Below are positions 26,538-36,247 of a stretch of DNA of 64,000 bases, one piece after another. The notes under the pieces were generated by a model. It was not told the DNA's origin. It worked only from the letters and a program-made list of their open reading frames with translations, and did no database searches. Numbering within the stretch: position 1 is the first letter of the stretch; every line of letters begins with the position of its first letter. Position numbers and translations under genes: made by a program. The stretch is from an uncultured Cellvibrionales bacterium (GTDB taxonomy: Bacteria > Pseudomonadota > Gammaproteobacteria > Pseudomonadales > Cellvibrionaceae), in assembly GCA_913050115.1 (NCBI GenBank), contig CAJWZU010000003.1, forward strand, positions 1 through 64,000, read 5' to 3'.

Positions 26538-26740
26538 AGTTTCACCCCAGAGCTTGTTGTTATTCTGTTTTTCCCTGCTATCACTACTATTTATTATCTA
26601 TGTATATAAGCAGTCTGGGCAAGATAGCATGAAAAACTCATCTTTGCCTATCTGTCTGATTAAATCTGTTAGCGTATGGGAGTGTTTAAAATGTTGAATG
26701 TCCGACAGTACTTATGACTATAGATGGAAAAGGTGTGGCG

Positions 26741-27433
26741 ATGTTTACTGGTGGTGTTTTTCCTAAATTGAGCAGTGCTTGGCTGCAGGCTTTGGGTGCT
26801 GAGTTTAAGAATCCGTATATGAAGGGTTTGGAGAGTTTTTTAACCCGGGAGGTTGAGCTGGATAAAGTTTTATATCCGCCGCTGCATCAGGTGTTTAGTG
26901 CTTTTGATGCGGCGCCTTTAAAGGAAGTTAAAGTCGTAGTGTTGGGGCAGGACCCTTATCATGGTGTTGGGTTGGCGCATGGCTTATCTTTTTCGGTCGC
27001 TAAAGGTGTACGTATTCCCCCCTCCTTAATAAATATTTACAAAGAGGTTGTAGAAGATGTGTCTGTTAACACGCCCAGCCATGGGTGTCTGCAATCGTGG
27101 GCTAGGCAGGGCGTGTTACTGCTTAATGCGGTGCTAACGGTGGAGCAGGGCGTGGCGGGTTCTCATCAAGGGCGAGGCTGGGAGTTGTTTACCGACGCTG
27201 TTATTAATTTGTTGAATGCTCAATCTGAGGGGCTGGTGTTTATGTTGTGGGGTGCTTATGCGCAAAAAAAGGGTCGGCTGATCGATGAGTCGCGCCATCT
27301 GGTATTACGTGCACCACATCCGTCGCCGCTATCAGCTTATCGCGGGTTTTTTGGGTGTCGACATTTTTCGCAGGCTAATAATTATTTGTTAAAACGAGGT
27401 TGCGCAGCCATTGATTGGAGCGTGCCTGACTGA
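26741..27433 (+). CDS. ung: Uracil-DNA glycosylase, family 1
   Basis: Removes uracil from DNA as the first step of base excision repair. The catalytic motif GQDPYHG and the DNA-intercalating HPSPLSAYRGFFGC motif are intact, as are the family stretches VLLLNAVLTVE and FMLWGAYAQKK. The frame opens at 26714, but the ATG at 26741 has AAGG seven bases upstream and gives the usual length of 230 residues. It is divergent from the gsp operon. Confidence 0.97.
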   Translation: MFTGGVFPKLSSAWLQALGAEFKNPYMKGLESFLTREVELDKVLYPPLHQVFSAFDAAPLKEVKVVVLGQDPYHGVGLAHGLSFSVAKGVRIPPSLINIYKEVVEDVSVNTPSHGCLQSWARQGVLLLNAVLTVEQGVAGSHQGRGWELFTDAVINLLNAQSEGLVFMLWGAYAQKKGRLIDESRHLVLRAPHPSPLSAYRGFFGCRHFSQANNYLLKRGCAAIDWSVPD

Positions 27434-27750
27434 TGGTGAGGGTCTCTATTGTTTTTTCGATGCGGCCCGTTATTGCGATGCGTGATCAGCATAGAGTTGC
27501 GAGATTTTTAAGCGTGGCTTCTGGTCTTAGCCTCTCGTCTGTTTAGCTCGTAAGAGGCGATAAATCGCTGCAATTCTATAGTCTCAATATGGTTGTATGT
27601 CGTGGCGTGTTGTTGGTGTCTTAAGTGTTTCATGCATTAAAAGATAGATGTTTTTTAGTAACAGGGCTGCGCTAAGAGTTGTTGGCGCCGATGATGGCCT
27701 GCGTTCCAGCTCGATGGTGTTATTTTTAAGTGAGGCTGCTATTAGTGTTG
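27434..27750. other. Non-coding gap between convergent ung and ygfZ
   Basis: No gene, convincing terminator hairpin or repeat was seen in this stretch. It separates the 3' ends of two convergent genes. Confidence 0.4.
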
Positions 27751-28704
27751 CTACGCCTCATTCGTAACATAAGGCAGCTCAAGTAGGGTGAGCTTTTGCT
27801 GTTGTTGCGTGTCGAGAAACAAAGCCTGTGTTTTGACGCTGGCAGCTGTGGCAACTAATAATGCTTCAAAGTTATTGTCGATTTGGCTGGCGATAACTAT
27901 GCTGCCTACGCTTCGCTCGCTACTGGCGGTGTAAACCGGGGCTCCAGGTAGCGGTGGATTGAAGGTGTCGCCTCTAACGCGGTACATCTCGCGTTTGATT
28001 TTGCCATGGTATTTCATGCGGGCAACGATTTCTTGGCCGGTATAACAGCCTTTATTAAAGCTAATAGCTCCGAGTGCTTGGTAGTTCAGCATTTGCGGAA
28101 TGAATTGTTCGGTGTTGGGTGCGTATACATGGCCGATACCGCTCTGAATATCAATAAGCTGCCAGTGCTCATATTTGCTCGGCGCTGCGTTTTGCTGGAG
28201 TTTGACCAGTGTGTTGCTGTTATCGGTCGTATTGCTGGAGTGAAGCCAGCACTCGAAGCGTGATTCCTCGAGCTGAATAACGGTGTGCAGATCGGTTTGG
28301 ATGAATTCAGCATTGTTGACTGGGCAGTGTCCGAGAATCGAGGTTATTACACTGCGAGCATCGGGTCCCCATAGGCCTAGCTGCAAACAGTCGATAGAGA
28401 TTTTTTCAGCTTTAGCTTTGGAGAAAATTATGTATTTATTAAGTGCGGCTAAAGCGCTGTGAGCCTGCTCTTTGGGCAGGCGCAAATAAATATTTTCTGG
28501 ATTTGAAGCTAGCGCTAAAAAGCTAAAAAGCATGCGGCCCTTGTGCGTGCAGTGGGCACCCAGTGATGACTCATGGATAATGGTGCGAATGTCACAGGTA
28601 ACCTGTCCCTGCAGGAATTTACTGGCATCCGGACCCTTTATCGTCAGTATTGTCTCGTGTTGAAGATCTGCGATAAAAGTGCGATTCTGATGTGCGGAGG
28701 TCAT
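27751..28704 (-). CDS. ygfZ: YgfZ folate-binding Fe-S cluster and tRNA-modification factor
   Basis: A 317-residue homologue of the aminomethyltransferase GcvT fold, used for assembly or repair of certain Fe-S enzymes such as MiaB, with folate as cofactor. The signature KGCYTGQEIVARMKYHGK is intact and contains the essential Cys. The N-terminus has the expected GPDASKFLQGQVTCDI. It is divergent from sdhE-ygfX, the same neighbours as in E. coli. Confidence 0.95.
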   Translation of the reverse strand: MTSAHQNRTFIADLQHETILTIKGPDASKFLQGQVTCDIRTIIHESSLGAHCTHKGRMLFSFLALASNPENIYLRLPKEQAHSALAALNKYIIFSKAKAEKISIDCLQLGLWGPDARSVITSILGHCPVNNAEFIQTDLHTVIQLEESRFECWLHSSNTTDNSNTLVKLQQNAAPSKYEHWQLIDIQSGIGHVYAPNTEQFIPQMLNYQALGAISFNKGCYTGQEIVARMKYHGKIKREMYRVRGDTFNPPLPGAPVYTASSERSVGSIVIASQIDNNFEALLVATAASVKTQALFLDTQQQQKLTLLELPYVTNEA

Positions 28705-28838
28705 TATAGGTACCGTCTCAAATGTTGTCCCATCATAATCATTGCAGCAACTCTCGGCCAGTGTGTTGATGGGTGTTTCAGTTTATAATCATCTTTTGTA
28801 ATTATTGCTTCTATAATTCATAAGAAGGCTAGGCCGTT

Positions 28839-29090
28839 ATGGAAATAAATCGACTGTTTTGGGGTAGCCGTCGCGGCATGCTCGAGCTGGACTTGGTGCT
28901 GCAGCCATTTTTATCAAACATCTATGAGACGCTAGCTCAGCAAGATAAAGAGCGTTACTGGAAATTGTTGGATTGCGAAGATCAGGATATATATTCATGG
29001 CTGTTAAGTCGTAATGATCCAGAAGATCCTGAATTATTAAGGATAGTGACTATTGTCCGAGAAAATACAGGTATGCAAGCAAAAGTTTGA
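28839..29090 (+). CDS. sdhE: SdhE flavinylation factor (FAD assembly factor)
   Basis: An 83-residue cytoplasmic protein that promotes covalent attachment of FAD to succinate dehydrogenase and fumarate reductase. The RGxxE motif is present as RGMLE at residues 12-16, with the family ending DPEDPELLRIV. AAGAAGG lies in front of the start. It is followed by ygfX in the classical sdhE-ygfX order. Confidence 0.95.
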   Translation: MEINRLFWGSRRGMLELDLVLQPFLSNIYETLAQQDKERYWKLLDCEDQDIYSWLLSRNDPEDPELLRIVTIVRENTGMQAKV

Positions 29091-29121
29091 TGGCGCTACA
29101 TTGAATGAGTCGTGCTGTGGG

Positions 29122-29529
29122 ATGTCGTTTCGGTCGATAACTCTGGGGCCCTCTGGTTGTTTATTGTCCTTGCTATGGTTGGTTCATGGTGCGGTTTTGC
29201 TGTCATTTTTTTATTTGTATTACATTGTTGACCTTTCTATCGCTCTCTTGCTTGTGCTGCAATCGTTATCCATAGTGTCGTTTTATTGCGGGATCTGTGG
29301 GTACAGGCGCTCCATAGGGGGGCGATTATATTTCGAAGACGCGCGGTGGATCTGGGCTGATCGTCTGGGGCAGTGTTCCACGTTAGAGTTCAATAGTGCG
29401 TTGCTGTGGCCGAACTTAGTTATTCTTTATTTTCGAACATTGAACGGTGCTGGGTGCACGGTGGTTATTTTTTCTGACGCTGTCGATACCGATGAATTGC
29501 GTCGCCTGCGGGTTCGGTTGCGTTTATAA
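29122..29529 (+). CDS. ygfX: YgfX-like inner-membrane protein (CptA family)
   Basis: A 135-residue protein with two adjacent hydrophobic segments near residues 11-50 and a cytoplasmic C-terminal domain (EDARWIWADRLGQ and DTDELRRLRVRLR). Position right after sdhE and the overall layout identify it as YgfX, described in E. coli as the membrane partner of SdhE (CptAB) and once proposed as a toxin acting on the cytoskeleton. The open frame begins inside sdhE, but the ATG at 29122 matches the family start. Sequence identity to E. coli is low. Confidence 0.75.
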   Translation: MSFRSITLGPSGCLLSLLWLVHGAVLLSFFYLYYIVDLSIALLLVLQSLSIVSFYCGICGYRRSIGGRLYFEDARWIWADRLGQCSTLEFNSALLWPNLVILYFRTLNGAGCTVVIFSDAVDTDELRRLRVRLRL

Positions 29530-29531
29530 GT

Positions 29532-31169
29532 CTAAAATTTACTGACAATAATATCTTGTGCCGCATAGTTAGTGGGCATCAATATAGTGTCGCGTGCGGT
29601 ATCGGATTGTTCTGGGTAGTCGAGTGAGTAGTGAAGGCCGCGGCTTTCTTTGCGGTCGATGGCTGAATTAATGATAAGTTCCGCCACATTGGCGAGGTTA
29701 CGCAGCTCGATTAAGTCGCTACTGATCTTGTAGTTGCTGTAATATTCGGCAATTTCTTTTTGCAGTAGGCTGATGCGGTGGGAGGCTCTTTGCAAGCGCT
29801 TTTTGGTGCGCACAATGCCTACATAGTCCCACATGAAACGTCGTAATTCGTCCCAGTTATGAGAAATTACTACATCTTCGTCGGAGTTAGTGACGCGTGA
29901 GTCATCCCAGTTGGGAGATTGCTCAGGATTCTTAATGCGGGGCAAGTCAAGGCGAATTTTGTCCGCTGCCGATTGCGCGTAAACAATGCATTCTAATAGT
30001 GAATTGCTGGCCATGCGGTTAGCGCCGTGCAAGCCGGTGAAGGATGTCTCACCAATGGCGTAAAGATTGTTAAGGTCGGTTTGACCGTTGTGATCGACCA
30101 TAACGCCACCGCAAGTATAGTGCGCGGCCGGTACTACTGGAATAGCTTCGCGGGTGATGTCTATGCCAAATTCTAGGCAGCGCGCTTTAACTGTGGGGAA
30201 GTGGCTGGCAATAAACTCAGCCGATTTATGGCTAATATCGAGCAGCAAGTGGTCGCAACCGAGACGCTTCATCTCGTGGTCGATGGCGCGCGCAACGATA
30301 TCGCGCGGGGCGAGTTCGCATCGCTCGTCAAAGCGCTGCATAAAGCGTTCGCCGTCGGGGAGTTTTAAGTGAGCGCCTTCGCCACGCAAGGCTTCAGTGA
30401 TTAAAAATGATTTTGCCTGCGGGTGGTAGAGGCAGGTCGGATGGAATTGATTGAACTCCATGTTGGCGACTCGGCAGCCTGCGCGCCAAGCCATGGCGAT
30501 GCCGTCGCCGCTGGCTCCGTCGGGATTACTGGTGTAAAGGTAGACTTTGCTGGCGCCGCCGGTTGCAAGTACAACTACTTTGGCTTGAAAAAGTGCTACT
30601 TGGTCAGCTTGGCAGTCGAGCACATAGGCGCCGCTGCAGCGTAATTTTTTTGAGCCCGAATCCGCTTGTGTGATTAGATTGACTGCAGCGTGGCGTTCAA
30701 AAACTTCAATGTTATCGCGGCTTCTCGCTTGCTCTAATAGCGTATTATGGACAGCAAATCCGGTGGCGTCGGCGCTGTGAATTATTCGCCTATGGCTGTG
30801 GCCACCTTCTTGGGTGAGGTGGTAGCCATCACTACTTTGGTTGGTGCTATTATCGTCGCGGGTAAAACCTACGCCTTGCTCAATTAGCCAAGTAATAGCT
30901 GCCCGTGAGCGCTCAACAGTAAAGCGCACGGCGTCCTCATGGCACAAGCCGGAGCCGGCTTTAAGGGTGTCGCTGACGTGGGCGTCGATTGAGTCTTGGC
31001 TGTCGAGTACAGCGGCAATGCCACCTTGGGCATAGCGGGTCGAGCCCAGTTCGGCTTCGTTTTTGCTAATGACAGCAACGCGGGCGGTGTCGGCTAGTTG
31101 CAGGGCGAGGGTTAATCCCGCTGCGCCGCTGCCGATTACAAGTACATCGTGGTTATAATAGTTGCTCAT
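29532..31169 (-). CDS. nadB: L-aspartate oxidase
   Basis: A 545-residue flavoprotein that oxidises L-aspartate to iminoaspartate, the first step of NAD synthesis. FAD binding is shown by [12 protein letters not shown] near the N-terminus, and the family motifs [35 protein letters not shown] and [15 protein letters not shown] are all present. It is divergent from rpoE, as in E. coli and Pseudomonas, and converges with ygfX with a 2-bp gap. Confidence 0.97.
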   Translation of the reverse strand: MSNYYNHDVLVIGSGAAGLTLALQLADTARVAVISKNEAELGSTRYAQGGIAAVLDSQDSIDAHVSDTLKAGSGLCHEDAVRFTVERSRAAITWLIEQGVGFTRDDNSTNQSSDGYHLTQEGGHSHRRIIHSADATGFAVHNTLLEQARSRDNIEVFERHAAVNLITQADSGSKKLRCSGAYVLDCQADQVALFQAKVVVLATGGASKVYLYTSNPDGASGDGIAMAWRAGCRVANMEFNQFHPTCLYHPQAKSFLITEALRGEGAHLKLPDGERFMQRFDERCELAPRDIVARAIDHEMKRLGCDHLLLDISHKSAEFIASHFPTVKARCLEFGIDITREAIPVVPAAHYTCGGVMVDHNGQTDLNNLYAIGETSFTGLHGANRMASNSLLECIVYAQSAADKIRLDLPRIKNPEQSPNWDDSRVTNSDEDVVISHNWDELRRFMWDYVGIVRTKKRLQRASHRISLLQKEIAEYYSNYKISSDLIELRNLANVAELIINSAIDRKESRGLHYSLDYPEQSDTARDTILMPTNYAAQDIIVSKF

Positions 31170-31240
31170 AATTTTTTGTTTGCACGCTTGCCGATGAATG
31201 AGTGCATTATACCTAGGTTTTTAATAAATGATTTTTTGTT

Positions 31241-31267
31241 GAACTTTATCGCAGCTTAGTAATCTAC
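31241..31267 (+). promoter_or_regulatory. Sigma-E (AlgU)-type autoregulatory promoter
   Basis: GAACTT (31241-31246) is followed after 16 bp by TCTAC (31263-31267), matching the sigma-E/AlgU promoter pattern (GAACTT-N16/17-TCTnA) apart from the last base. It lies 28 bp before the rpoE start codon, the place where rpoE normally controls its own operon. Confidence 0.8.
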
Positions 31268-31294
31268 TTAGCAGCTTGTTTTGGGGTTAATATA

Positions 31295-31891
31295 ATGACA
31301 GCGCAGTTTCAGGCGCGAGAGACGGATCAGCAATTAGTGGTTCGGGTGCAAAAGGGCGATAAGCGCGCTTTTGATCTCTTGGTTTTAAAATATCAGCATA
31401 AAATTAAGGCGATTGTCGGTCGTTATATACGCGATCATGCCGAAGTTGACGATGTTACGCAGGAGGCTTTTATCAAGGCTTACCGCGCATTAGCTAATTT
31501 CCGTGGTGACAGTGCCTTTTATACGTGGATGTATCGGATTGGTATTAATACGGCCAAAAATCATTTGGTATCGCGGGGACGCCGGCCGCCAGCTCGGGAT
31601 GTCGATATCGATGATGTCGAGTTTCACGCCGGTAGCGAGCCCTTACGAGACCTTGATACTCCGGAAAACAACTTGTTTCGGGATGAATTGCAGGCTGCAG
31701 TGAATCGTTCGATTCGTGATTTGCCCGAAGACTTGCGTACGGCGGTAACGTTGCGAGAGCTCGAAGGGCTTAGCTATGAAGACATTGCCGATATTATGGA
31801 GTGCCCTGTGGGTACTGTACGTTCGCGCATATTTCGAGCGAGAGAGGCGATTGATAAGCAGATTCGCCCTCTCATGGATGGGATTGAATAA
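31295..31891 (+). CDS. rpoE: RNA polymerase sigma factor RpoE (AlgU)
   Basis: A 198-residue ECF sigma factor for envelope stress. Region 2 (FDLLVLKYQHKIKAIVGRYI and DVTQEAFIKAYRAL) recognises the -10 box. Region 4 (LEGLSYEDIADIMECPVGTV) recognises the -35 box. It is held at the membrane by the anti-sigma factor encoded next and is released by proteolysis when outer-membrane proteins misfold. Order rpoE-rseA-rseB-rseC is canonical. Confidence 0.97.
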   Translation: MTAQFQARETDQQLVVRVQKGDKRAFDLLVLKYQHKIKAIVGRYIRDHAEVDDVTQEAFIKAYRALANFRGDSAFYTWMYRIGINTAKNHLVSRGRRPPARDVDIDDVEFHAGSEPLRDLDTPENNLFRDELQAAVNRSIRDLPEDLRTAVTLRELEGLSYEDIADIMECPVGTVRSRIFRAREAIDKQIRPLMDGIE

Positions 31892-32045
31892 GTGATAGCG
31901 GTCTTTATACACGTGTGATCATTCTCACCGTTGAACCATTTTGTAATGCTGAGGTCGATACACTAGCTGATGTATATTATTGTTGAGCACGCCCTTGTTG
32001 CGGCGGGTTTAATGCCAACTGATTTAAGATAGAGGTCGAACAAGA

Positions 32046-32780
32046 ATGCCTAAAGCTATAATTTCTTTATCGCAGAGCGAAGCTTTATCAGCACTGGTCG
32101 ATGATGAGGCGTCTGAATTTGAGCTTCGCCGTATTTTAAAGGCGTCGGAGGATGACCTCCAATTAAAGCAAGAATGGCAGCGTTATCAGTTAATTGGTGC
32201 GGCTATACGCAAGGATCTTCCTGCAGTTAGTTACACTGATTTGTCAGCCTCTATATCTGCTGCTATTGCCGCTGATTCCGAGTTTGATATACGCGACGAG
32301 AGTATTGTTTCTAAGAGTGCGGGTAAGATTGCGGCGCTTTGGTCGACCCTAGGTCGAGTGGCTGTGGCGGCATCGGTTGCTGGGGCTGTAGTTTTTGGGG
32401 TGCAGAGTTATCAGTCGCCACTACAAACAGCGGGTGAGAACATTACTGCAGCGGTTTCATCTTCGACCCCAAGTGGGCTGCCTATCGGCTATGGTGCACC
32501 CGAGATGGCTGCGCGCACAGTGAGTGCGGCTGGTTATAGGCCGGCGACTTTAGGGCGTCAGGTCGACTTTGTGCCTCGTCAGAGTGCGCCTGCTCAGCCT
32601 AAATCTAATGCTTACAATGCTGAGTTGCAGGCATATTTGAACCACTTGATGTTAGAGCATGCCGAGCACGCCGCACTCAATGCTAGTCGTGGCATGATGC
32701 CATTTGCACGTGTGGCCGAACTTGATACACAAGAGCGGTTTGGCGAGCCTGCGGGCTCGGTTGCGCCAATAACTAAGTAA
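32046..32780 (+). CDS. rseA: Anti-sigma-E factor RseA (MucA)
   Basis: A 244-residue single-pass membrane protein. The cytoplasmic N-domain (SEALSALVDDEASEFELRRI) binds RpoE, one helix near residues 105-121 (VAVAASVAGAVVFGVQS) spans the membrane, and the periplasmic part ends with a helical segment (LQAYLNHLMLEHAEHAALNA), the region that binds RseB in MucA. A 154-bp gap separates it from rpoE. Confidence 0.93.
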   Translation: MPKAIISLSQSEALSALVDDEASEFELRRILKASEDDLQLKQEWQRYQLIGAAIRKDLPAVSYTDLSASISAAIAADSEFDIRDESIVSKSAGKIAALWSTLGRVAVAASVAGAVVFGVQSYQSPLQTAGENITAAVSSSTPSGLPIGYGAPEMAARTVSAAGYRPATLGRQVDFVPRQSAPAQPKSNAYNAELQAYLNHLMLEHAEHAALNASRGMMPFARVAELDTQERFGEPAGSVAPITK

Positions 32781-32794
32781 GGGGTGTCGCCTCA

Positions 32795-33802
32795 ATGAAA
32801 TTTTTTTGGTGGGCGGGCCTTATTCGAATTTTATGTCTTGGTGTGCTGTTGTCACCTTCATCTGTGCATGCGGTATCGCCCCCTGCAGAGATTGAGAGCC
32901 TATTAGCGCGCATGTCAGAATCGACGCGTCAATTAGATTATCGCGGTTTATTTACTTACGAATATGGCGGCTCACAGGAAACTTTGCGGGTGTCGCATTC
33001 GGTCGTTAATGGCGTTGAATACGAGCGGCTTGAGCATCTGACCGGGCCGGCTCGAGAAATATTTCGTACTGGACGCAAGGTTGACTGCGATTATATTGGC
33101 GATCAGTTGTTGTCCGGGCGTTTGCAGGGCCTGTCTTCTAATTACTCCAGTCTTGAGCATTTTTATCTTTTTTATCTTCGCGGTTCGGAACGTGTGGCAG
33201 GTCGTGAAGCCTGGGTATTAGATGTCGTGCCGCGCGACCAGTTTCGTTATGGCTACAGTTTAAGTGTTGATAGAGAGACGGGCATATTGCTTAAGTCGCT
33301 ATTAATCGGCCGTAATAAAAAAGTCCTCGAGCGCTTTCAGTTTGTCGAATTAGATCTGGGGCCGGTTGCTTCGGCGGGCCCGGCGGTACCAACATTGGCG
33401 AGCAGTAGTCATCGCATGGCTGATCATGCCTTGTCGGAATGCAATTTATTACAGCCGCCAACGGCTGAGATATGGCAGGCTAATTGGTTGCCCGCGGGTT
33501 TTTTGTTTACTGGGCAGGAACGCAAGCAGCTTGAGGGTGACTCGGTTTGGCGCGATGTCTTAATGTTCACCGATGGGTTAACCAGCTTTTCAGTCTTTAT
33601 TGAGCCGGTAGCTGAAGTAGCTGCGCTTGAGGGGCGGGCTCAGCGCGGAGCCACAGCGGTATATTTGTCTCGTTTACAAGTAGGTGATGAATATTTTCGT
33701 GTCACAGTAGTAGGTGAAATCCCGTTACAAACCATACAGCGGGTAGCGGCTTCTATCGTGCCGTTAATGGCCGCTACTCAAGGAGGCGTTGGTGTTGATT
33801 GA
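32795..33802 (+). CDS. rseB: Sigma-E regulatory protein RseB (MucB)
   Basis: A 335-residue periplasmic protein that protects RseA from cleavage and senses lipopolysaccharide or mislocalised lipoproteins. It has a signal peptide (residues 1-27) and a LolA-like N-terminal domain beginning LLARMSESTRQLDYRGLFTYEYG. The smaller C-terminal domain includes WLPAGFLFTG. AAGGGG lies before the start. Its end overlaps the start of rseC. Confidence 0.95.
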   Translation: MKFFWWAGLIRILCLGVLLSPSSVHAVSPPAEIESLLARMSESTRQLDYRGLFTYEYGGSQETLRVSHSVVNGVEYERLEHLTGPAREIFRTGRKVDCDYIGDQLLSGRLQGLSSNYSSLEHFYLFYLRGSERVAGREAWVLDVVPRDQFRYGYSLSVDRETGILLKSLLIGRNKKVLERFQFVELDLGPVASAGPAVPTLASSSHRMADHALSECNLLQPPTAEIWQANWLPAGFLFTGQERKQLEGDSVWRDVLMFTDGLTSFSVFIEPVAEVAALEGRAQRGATAVYLSRLQVGDEYFRVTVVGEIPLQTIQRVAASIVPLMAATQGGVGVD

Positions 33803-34247
33803 AAGTGGCCAAGTAGTGTCGGTAGAGGTTGATTGTCTGTGGGTCCAGACAGTACAGCGCTCAACCTGTGGCAGTTGTGTTGCACAAAAGGGTTGTGGGC
33901 AAAGCTTGTTGGCAAAGTGGGCGGGCCGTCCACATTATCTACGTGTGTTACTACAAGGGCGCAAAGCCTCTTCGTTTGAAGTGGGTGCTACTATTGATGT
34001 CGGTATCCCAGAGGATATTGTAGCTCTGGGAGCCATGTTTGTTTATATATTGCCTCTGTTGACATTGTTGCTGGGGGCGAGCTTGGGTCACTTTCTTTTT
34101 GTCGGAGAATTGCCTGCGGTGTTGGGCGCTGTGTTCGGTACTGCCACAGGCGCCTTCGCGGTGCGCTGTCATGCTGCTCATTATCGAAACGACTCACGTT
34201 TTCAGCCAGTTGTAGTGGAGCGCTTGCGCCCAGTTAGCGGTATCTGA
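33792..34247 (+). CDS. rseC: RseC (MucC) family membrane protein
   Basis: A membrane protein of about 151 residues. An N-terminal cytoplasmic domain carries the Cys cluster CGSCVAQKGCGQ, and two transmembrane helices follow (FVYILPLLTLLLGASLGHFLF and VLGAVFGTATGAFAV). The start is uncertain: AGGAGG at 33781-33786 is followed by TTG 33789, GTG 33792 and TTG 33795 in the same frame. GTG 33792 has acceptable spacing. Family roles include SoxR reduction and tuning of sigma-E activity. Confidence 0.88.
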   Translation: MLIESGQVVSVEVDCLWVQTVQRSTCGSCVAQKGCGQSLLAKWAGRPHYLRVLLQGRKASSFEVGATIDVGIPEDIVALGAMFVYILPLLTLLLGASLGHFLFVGELPAVLGAVFGTATGAFAVRCHAAHYRNDSRFQPVVVERLRPVSGI

Positions 34248-34326
34248 CCGTTCGAATATGTTACAACGACCTGATTAAGCTCGCATAGCTTAAATGCTTG
34301 AAATACAGTAAACTTGATCCATTCAG

Positions 34327-34350
34327 AGGCCCTCTTAAGGGCCTTTTCTT
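34327..34350 (+). terminator. Hairpin terminator between rseC and lepA
   Basis: A 7-bp perfect stem AGGCCCT/AGGGCCT (34327-34333, 34338-34344) with a 4-base loop is followed by TTTTCTT. It would end the rpoE-rseABC transcript 80 bp past rseC, so lepA probably has its own promoter or depends on read-through. Confidence 0.75.
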
Positions 34351-34414
34351 ATTCAGCCAATGGGCTATGCCAAAGCACTATCCACGGCAAGCAATATCAA
34401 CTTACAGGTATCCA

Positions 34415-36214
34415 GTGTCCGATTTAAGCCATATTCGTAACTTCAGTATTATCGCCCACATTGACCACGGTAAATCGACAATCGCTGACCGTTTTATCCA
34501 GCATTGCGGCGGTCTTAGCGCACGGGAGATGGATGCCCAAGTACTCGATTCAATGGACATTGAACGTGAACGCGGTATCACCATTAAAGCGCAGAGCGTA
34601 ACGCTCGATTATAATGCTCAAGACGGCAAAACCTATCAGTTGAACTTTATTGATACGCCTGGTCATGTCGACTTCTCTTATGAGGTGTCCCGTTCTCTGT
34701 CAGCTTGTGAAAGTGCGCTGTTAGTTGTGGATGCCGCCCAGGGCGTCGAGGCCCAGTCCGTCGCTAATTGTTACACCGCTTTAGAACAAGGGCTAGAAGT
34801 TATCCCGGTGCTTAATAAAATGGACTTACCACAGGCTGAACCTGAGCGAGTCGCGGAAGAAATTGAAGATATTATTGGCATTGATGCTACCGATGCAGTG
34901 CAGTGCAGCGCTAAGTCGGGCTTGGGTATCGAGGCCGTACTTGAAGATCTAGTGGCTAAAACACCTCCGCCCAAGGGAGATGTAAACGCGCCTTTGCAGG
35001 CACTTATCATTGACTCTTGGTTTGATAATTATTTGGGTGTGGTGTCTCTAGTGCGAGTAATGGAGGGGACTTTACGGGTCAAAGACAAAATTATCACCAA
35101 ATCTATTGGTCGTGCACAACTTGTCGATAGCGTCGGTATATTCACTCCCAAGCGCAAAGAATGTAAAGAGCTTAAAGCGGGTGAGGTAGGTTTTATTGTC
35201 GCCGGTATTAAAGATATTCATGGCGCACCTGTGGGCGACACCATCACTTTGGCGCAGACGCCAGATGTCGATTCACTGCCGGGTTTTGAGAAGGTTAAGC
35301 CGCAGGTTTACGCAGGACTTTTCCCTGTCTCCTCCGAAGATTACGAATCCTTTCGGGATGCCTTGGGTAAATTGACTCTCAACGATGCTTCGCTGTTCTA
35401 TGAGCCAGAAAGCTCCGATGCATTGGGATTCGGTTTTCGCTGTGGTTTCCTTGGCATGTTGCATATGGAAATCATTCAGGAGCGGCTTGAACGCGAATAC
35501 GATTTAGATTTAATTACCACGGCGCCGACAGTAGTGTTTGAGGTGGTCAAAAATAACGGCGATGTTATTCATATTGATAGCCCGTCAAAGCTACCTGATA
35601 TTGGTGCAATTGAAGAGATGCGCGAGCCTATTGTTGAGGCCAATATATTGGTACCCGATGAATATATAGGCGCGGTTATCAAACTGTGCATTGAAAAACG
35701 CGGTATGCAAAAAAACCTGCAGTACGTTGGTGGGCAGGTATCACTGAGTTATGACTTACCAATGAACGAAGTAGTCATGGATTTCTTTGATCGCCTGAAA
35801 TCGGTTAGTCGTGGTTTCGCCTCGCTGGATTATAATTTTGATCGTTTTCAGGAGGCTAAACTGGTTCGTTTGGATGTCTTGATCAATGGTGATCGAGTGG
35901 ACGCTTTAGCGCTCATTGTACACCGTGATAATGCGCATCGTATTGGTCGCCAGTTGGCTGATAAAATGAAAGAGTTGGTTCCTCGGCAAATGTTCGATGT
36001 CGCGATTCAAGCGGCTATTGGCGGCAATGTCGTCGCTCGTACCACGGTTAAAGCGCTGCGTAAAAATGTAACAGCAAAATGTTATGGCGGCGACATCAGC
36101 CGTAAGAAAAAACTACTGCAGAAACAAAAAGCCGGTAAAAAACGTATGAAACAAGTCGGTAATGTAGAAATTCCTCAGGAAGCTTTTCTTGCTGTATTAA
36201 AACTCGACAGCTAA
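34415..36214 (+). CDS. lepA: Elongation factor 4 (LepA)
   Basis: A 599-residue GTPase, the same length as in E. coli, that back-translocates or remodels stalled ribosomes. The start is GTG 34415 with AGGT five bases upstream. The frame runs further back to 34298, but that part crosses the terminator and has no family match. Motifs are AHIDHGKST (G1), a DTPGHVDF G3 motif and NKMD (G4). The LepA-specific C-terminal domain closes the protein. It heads the lepA-lepB-rnc-era-recO cluster. Confidence 0.97.
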   Translation: MSDLSHIRNFSIIAHIDHGKSTIADRFIQHCGGLSAREMDAQVLDSMDIERERGITIKAQSVTLDYNAQDGKTYQLNFIDTPGHVDFSYEVSRSLSACESALLVVDAAQGVEAQSVANCYTALEQGLEVIPVLNKMDLPQAEPERVAEEIEDIIGIDATDAVQCSAKSGLGIEAVLEDLVAKTPPPKGDVNAPLQALIIDSWFDNYLGVVSLVRVMEGTLRVKDKIITKSIGRAQLVDSVGIFTPKRKECKELKAGEVGFIVAGIKDIHGAPVGDTITLAQTPDVDSLPGFEKVKPQVYAGLFPVSSEDYESFRDALGKLTLNDASLFYEPESSDALGFGFRCGFLGMLHMEIIQERLEREYDLDLITTAPTVVFEVVKNNGDVIHIDSPSKLPDIGAIEEMREPIVEANILVPDEYIGAVIKLCIEKRGMQKNLQYVGGQVSLSYDLPMNEVVMDFFDRLKSVSRGFASLDYNFDRFQEAKLVRLDVLINGDRVDALALIVHRDNAHRIGRQLADKMKELVPRQMFDVAIQAAIGGNVVARTTVKALRKNVTAKCYGGDISRKKKLLQKQKAGKKRMKQVGNVEIPQEAFLAVLKLDS

Positions 36215-36247
36215 ACCGATCAATCAAATAACTTGGATGTGAATTGA

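Noticed and set aside
31933-31960. Second possible sigma-E promoter before rseA (GAACCA ... GTCGA)
   Set aside because: The match to both boxes is poor compared with the one before rpoE, and the operon does not need it.
34298-34414. Longer LepA N-terminus
   Set aside because: The extension runs across a terminator hairpin. GTG 34415 gives the exact E. coli length and has a ribosome-binding site.
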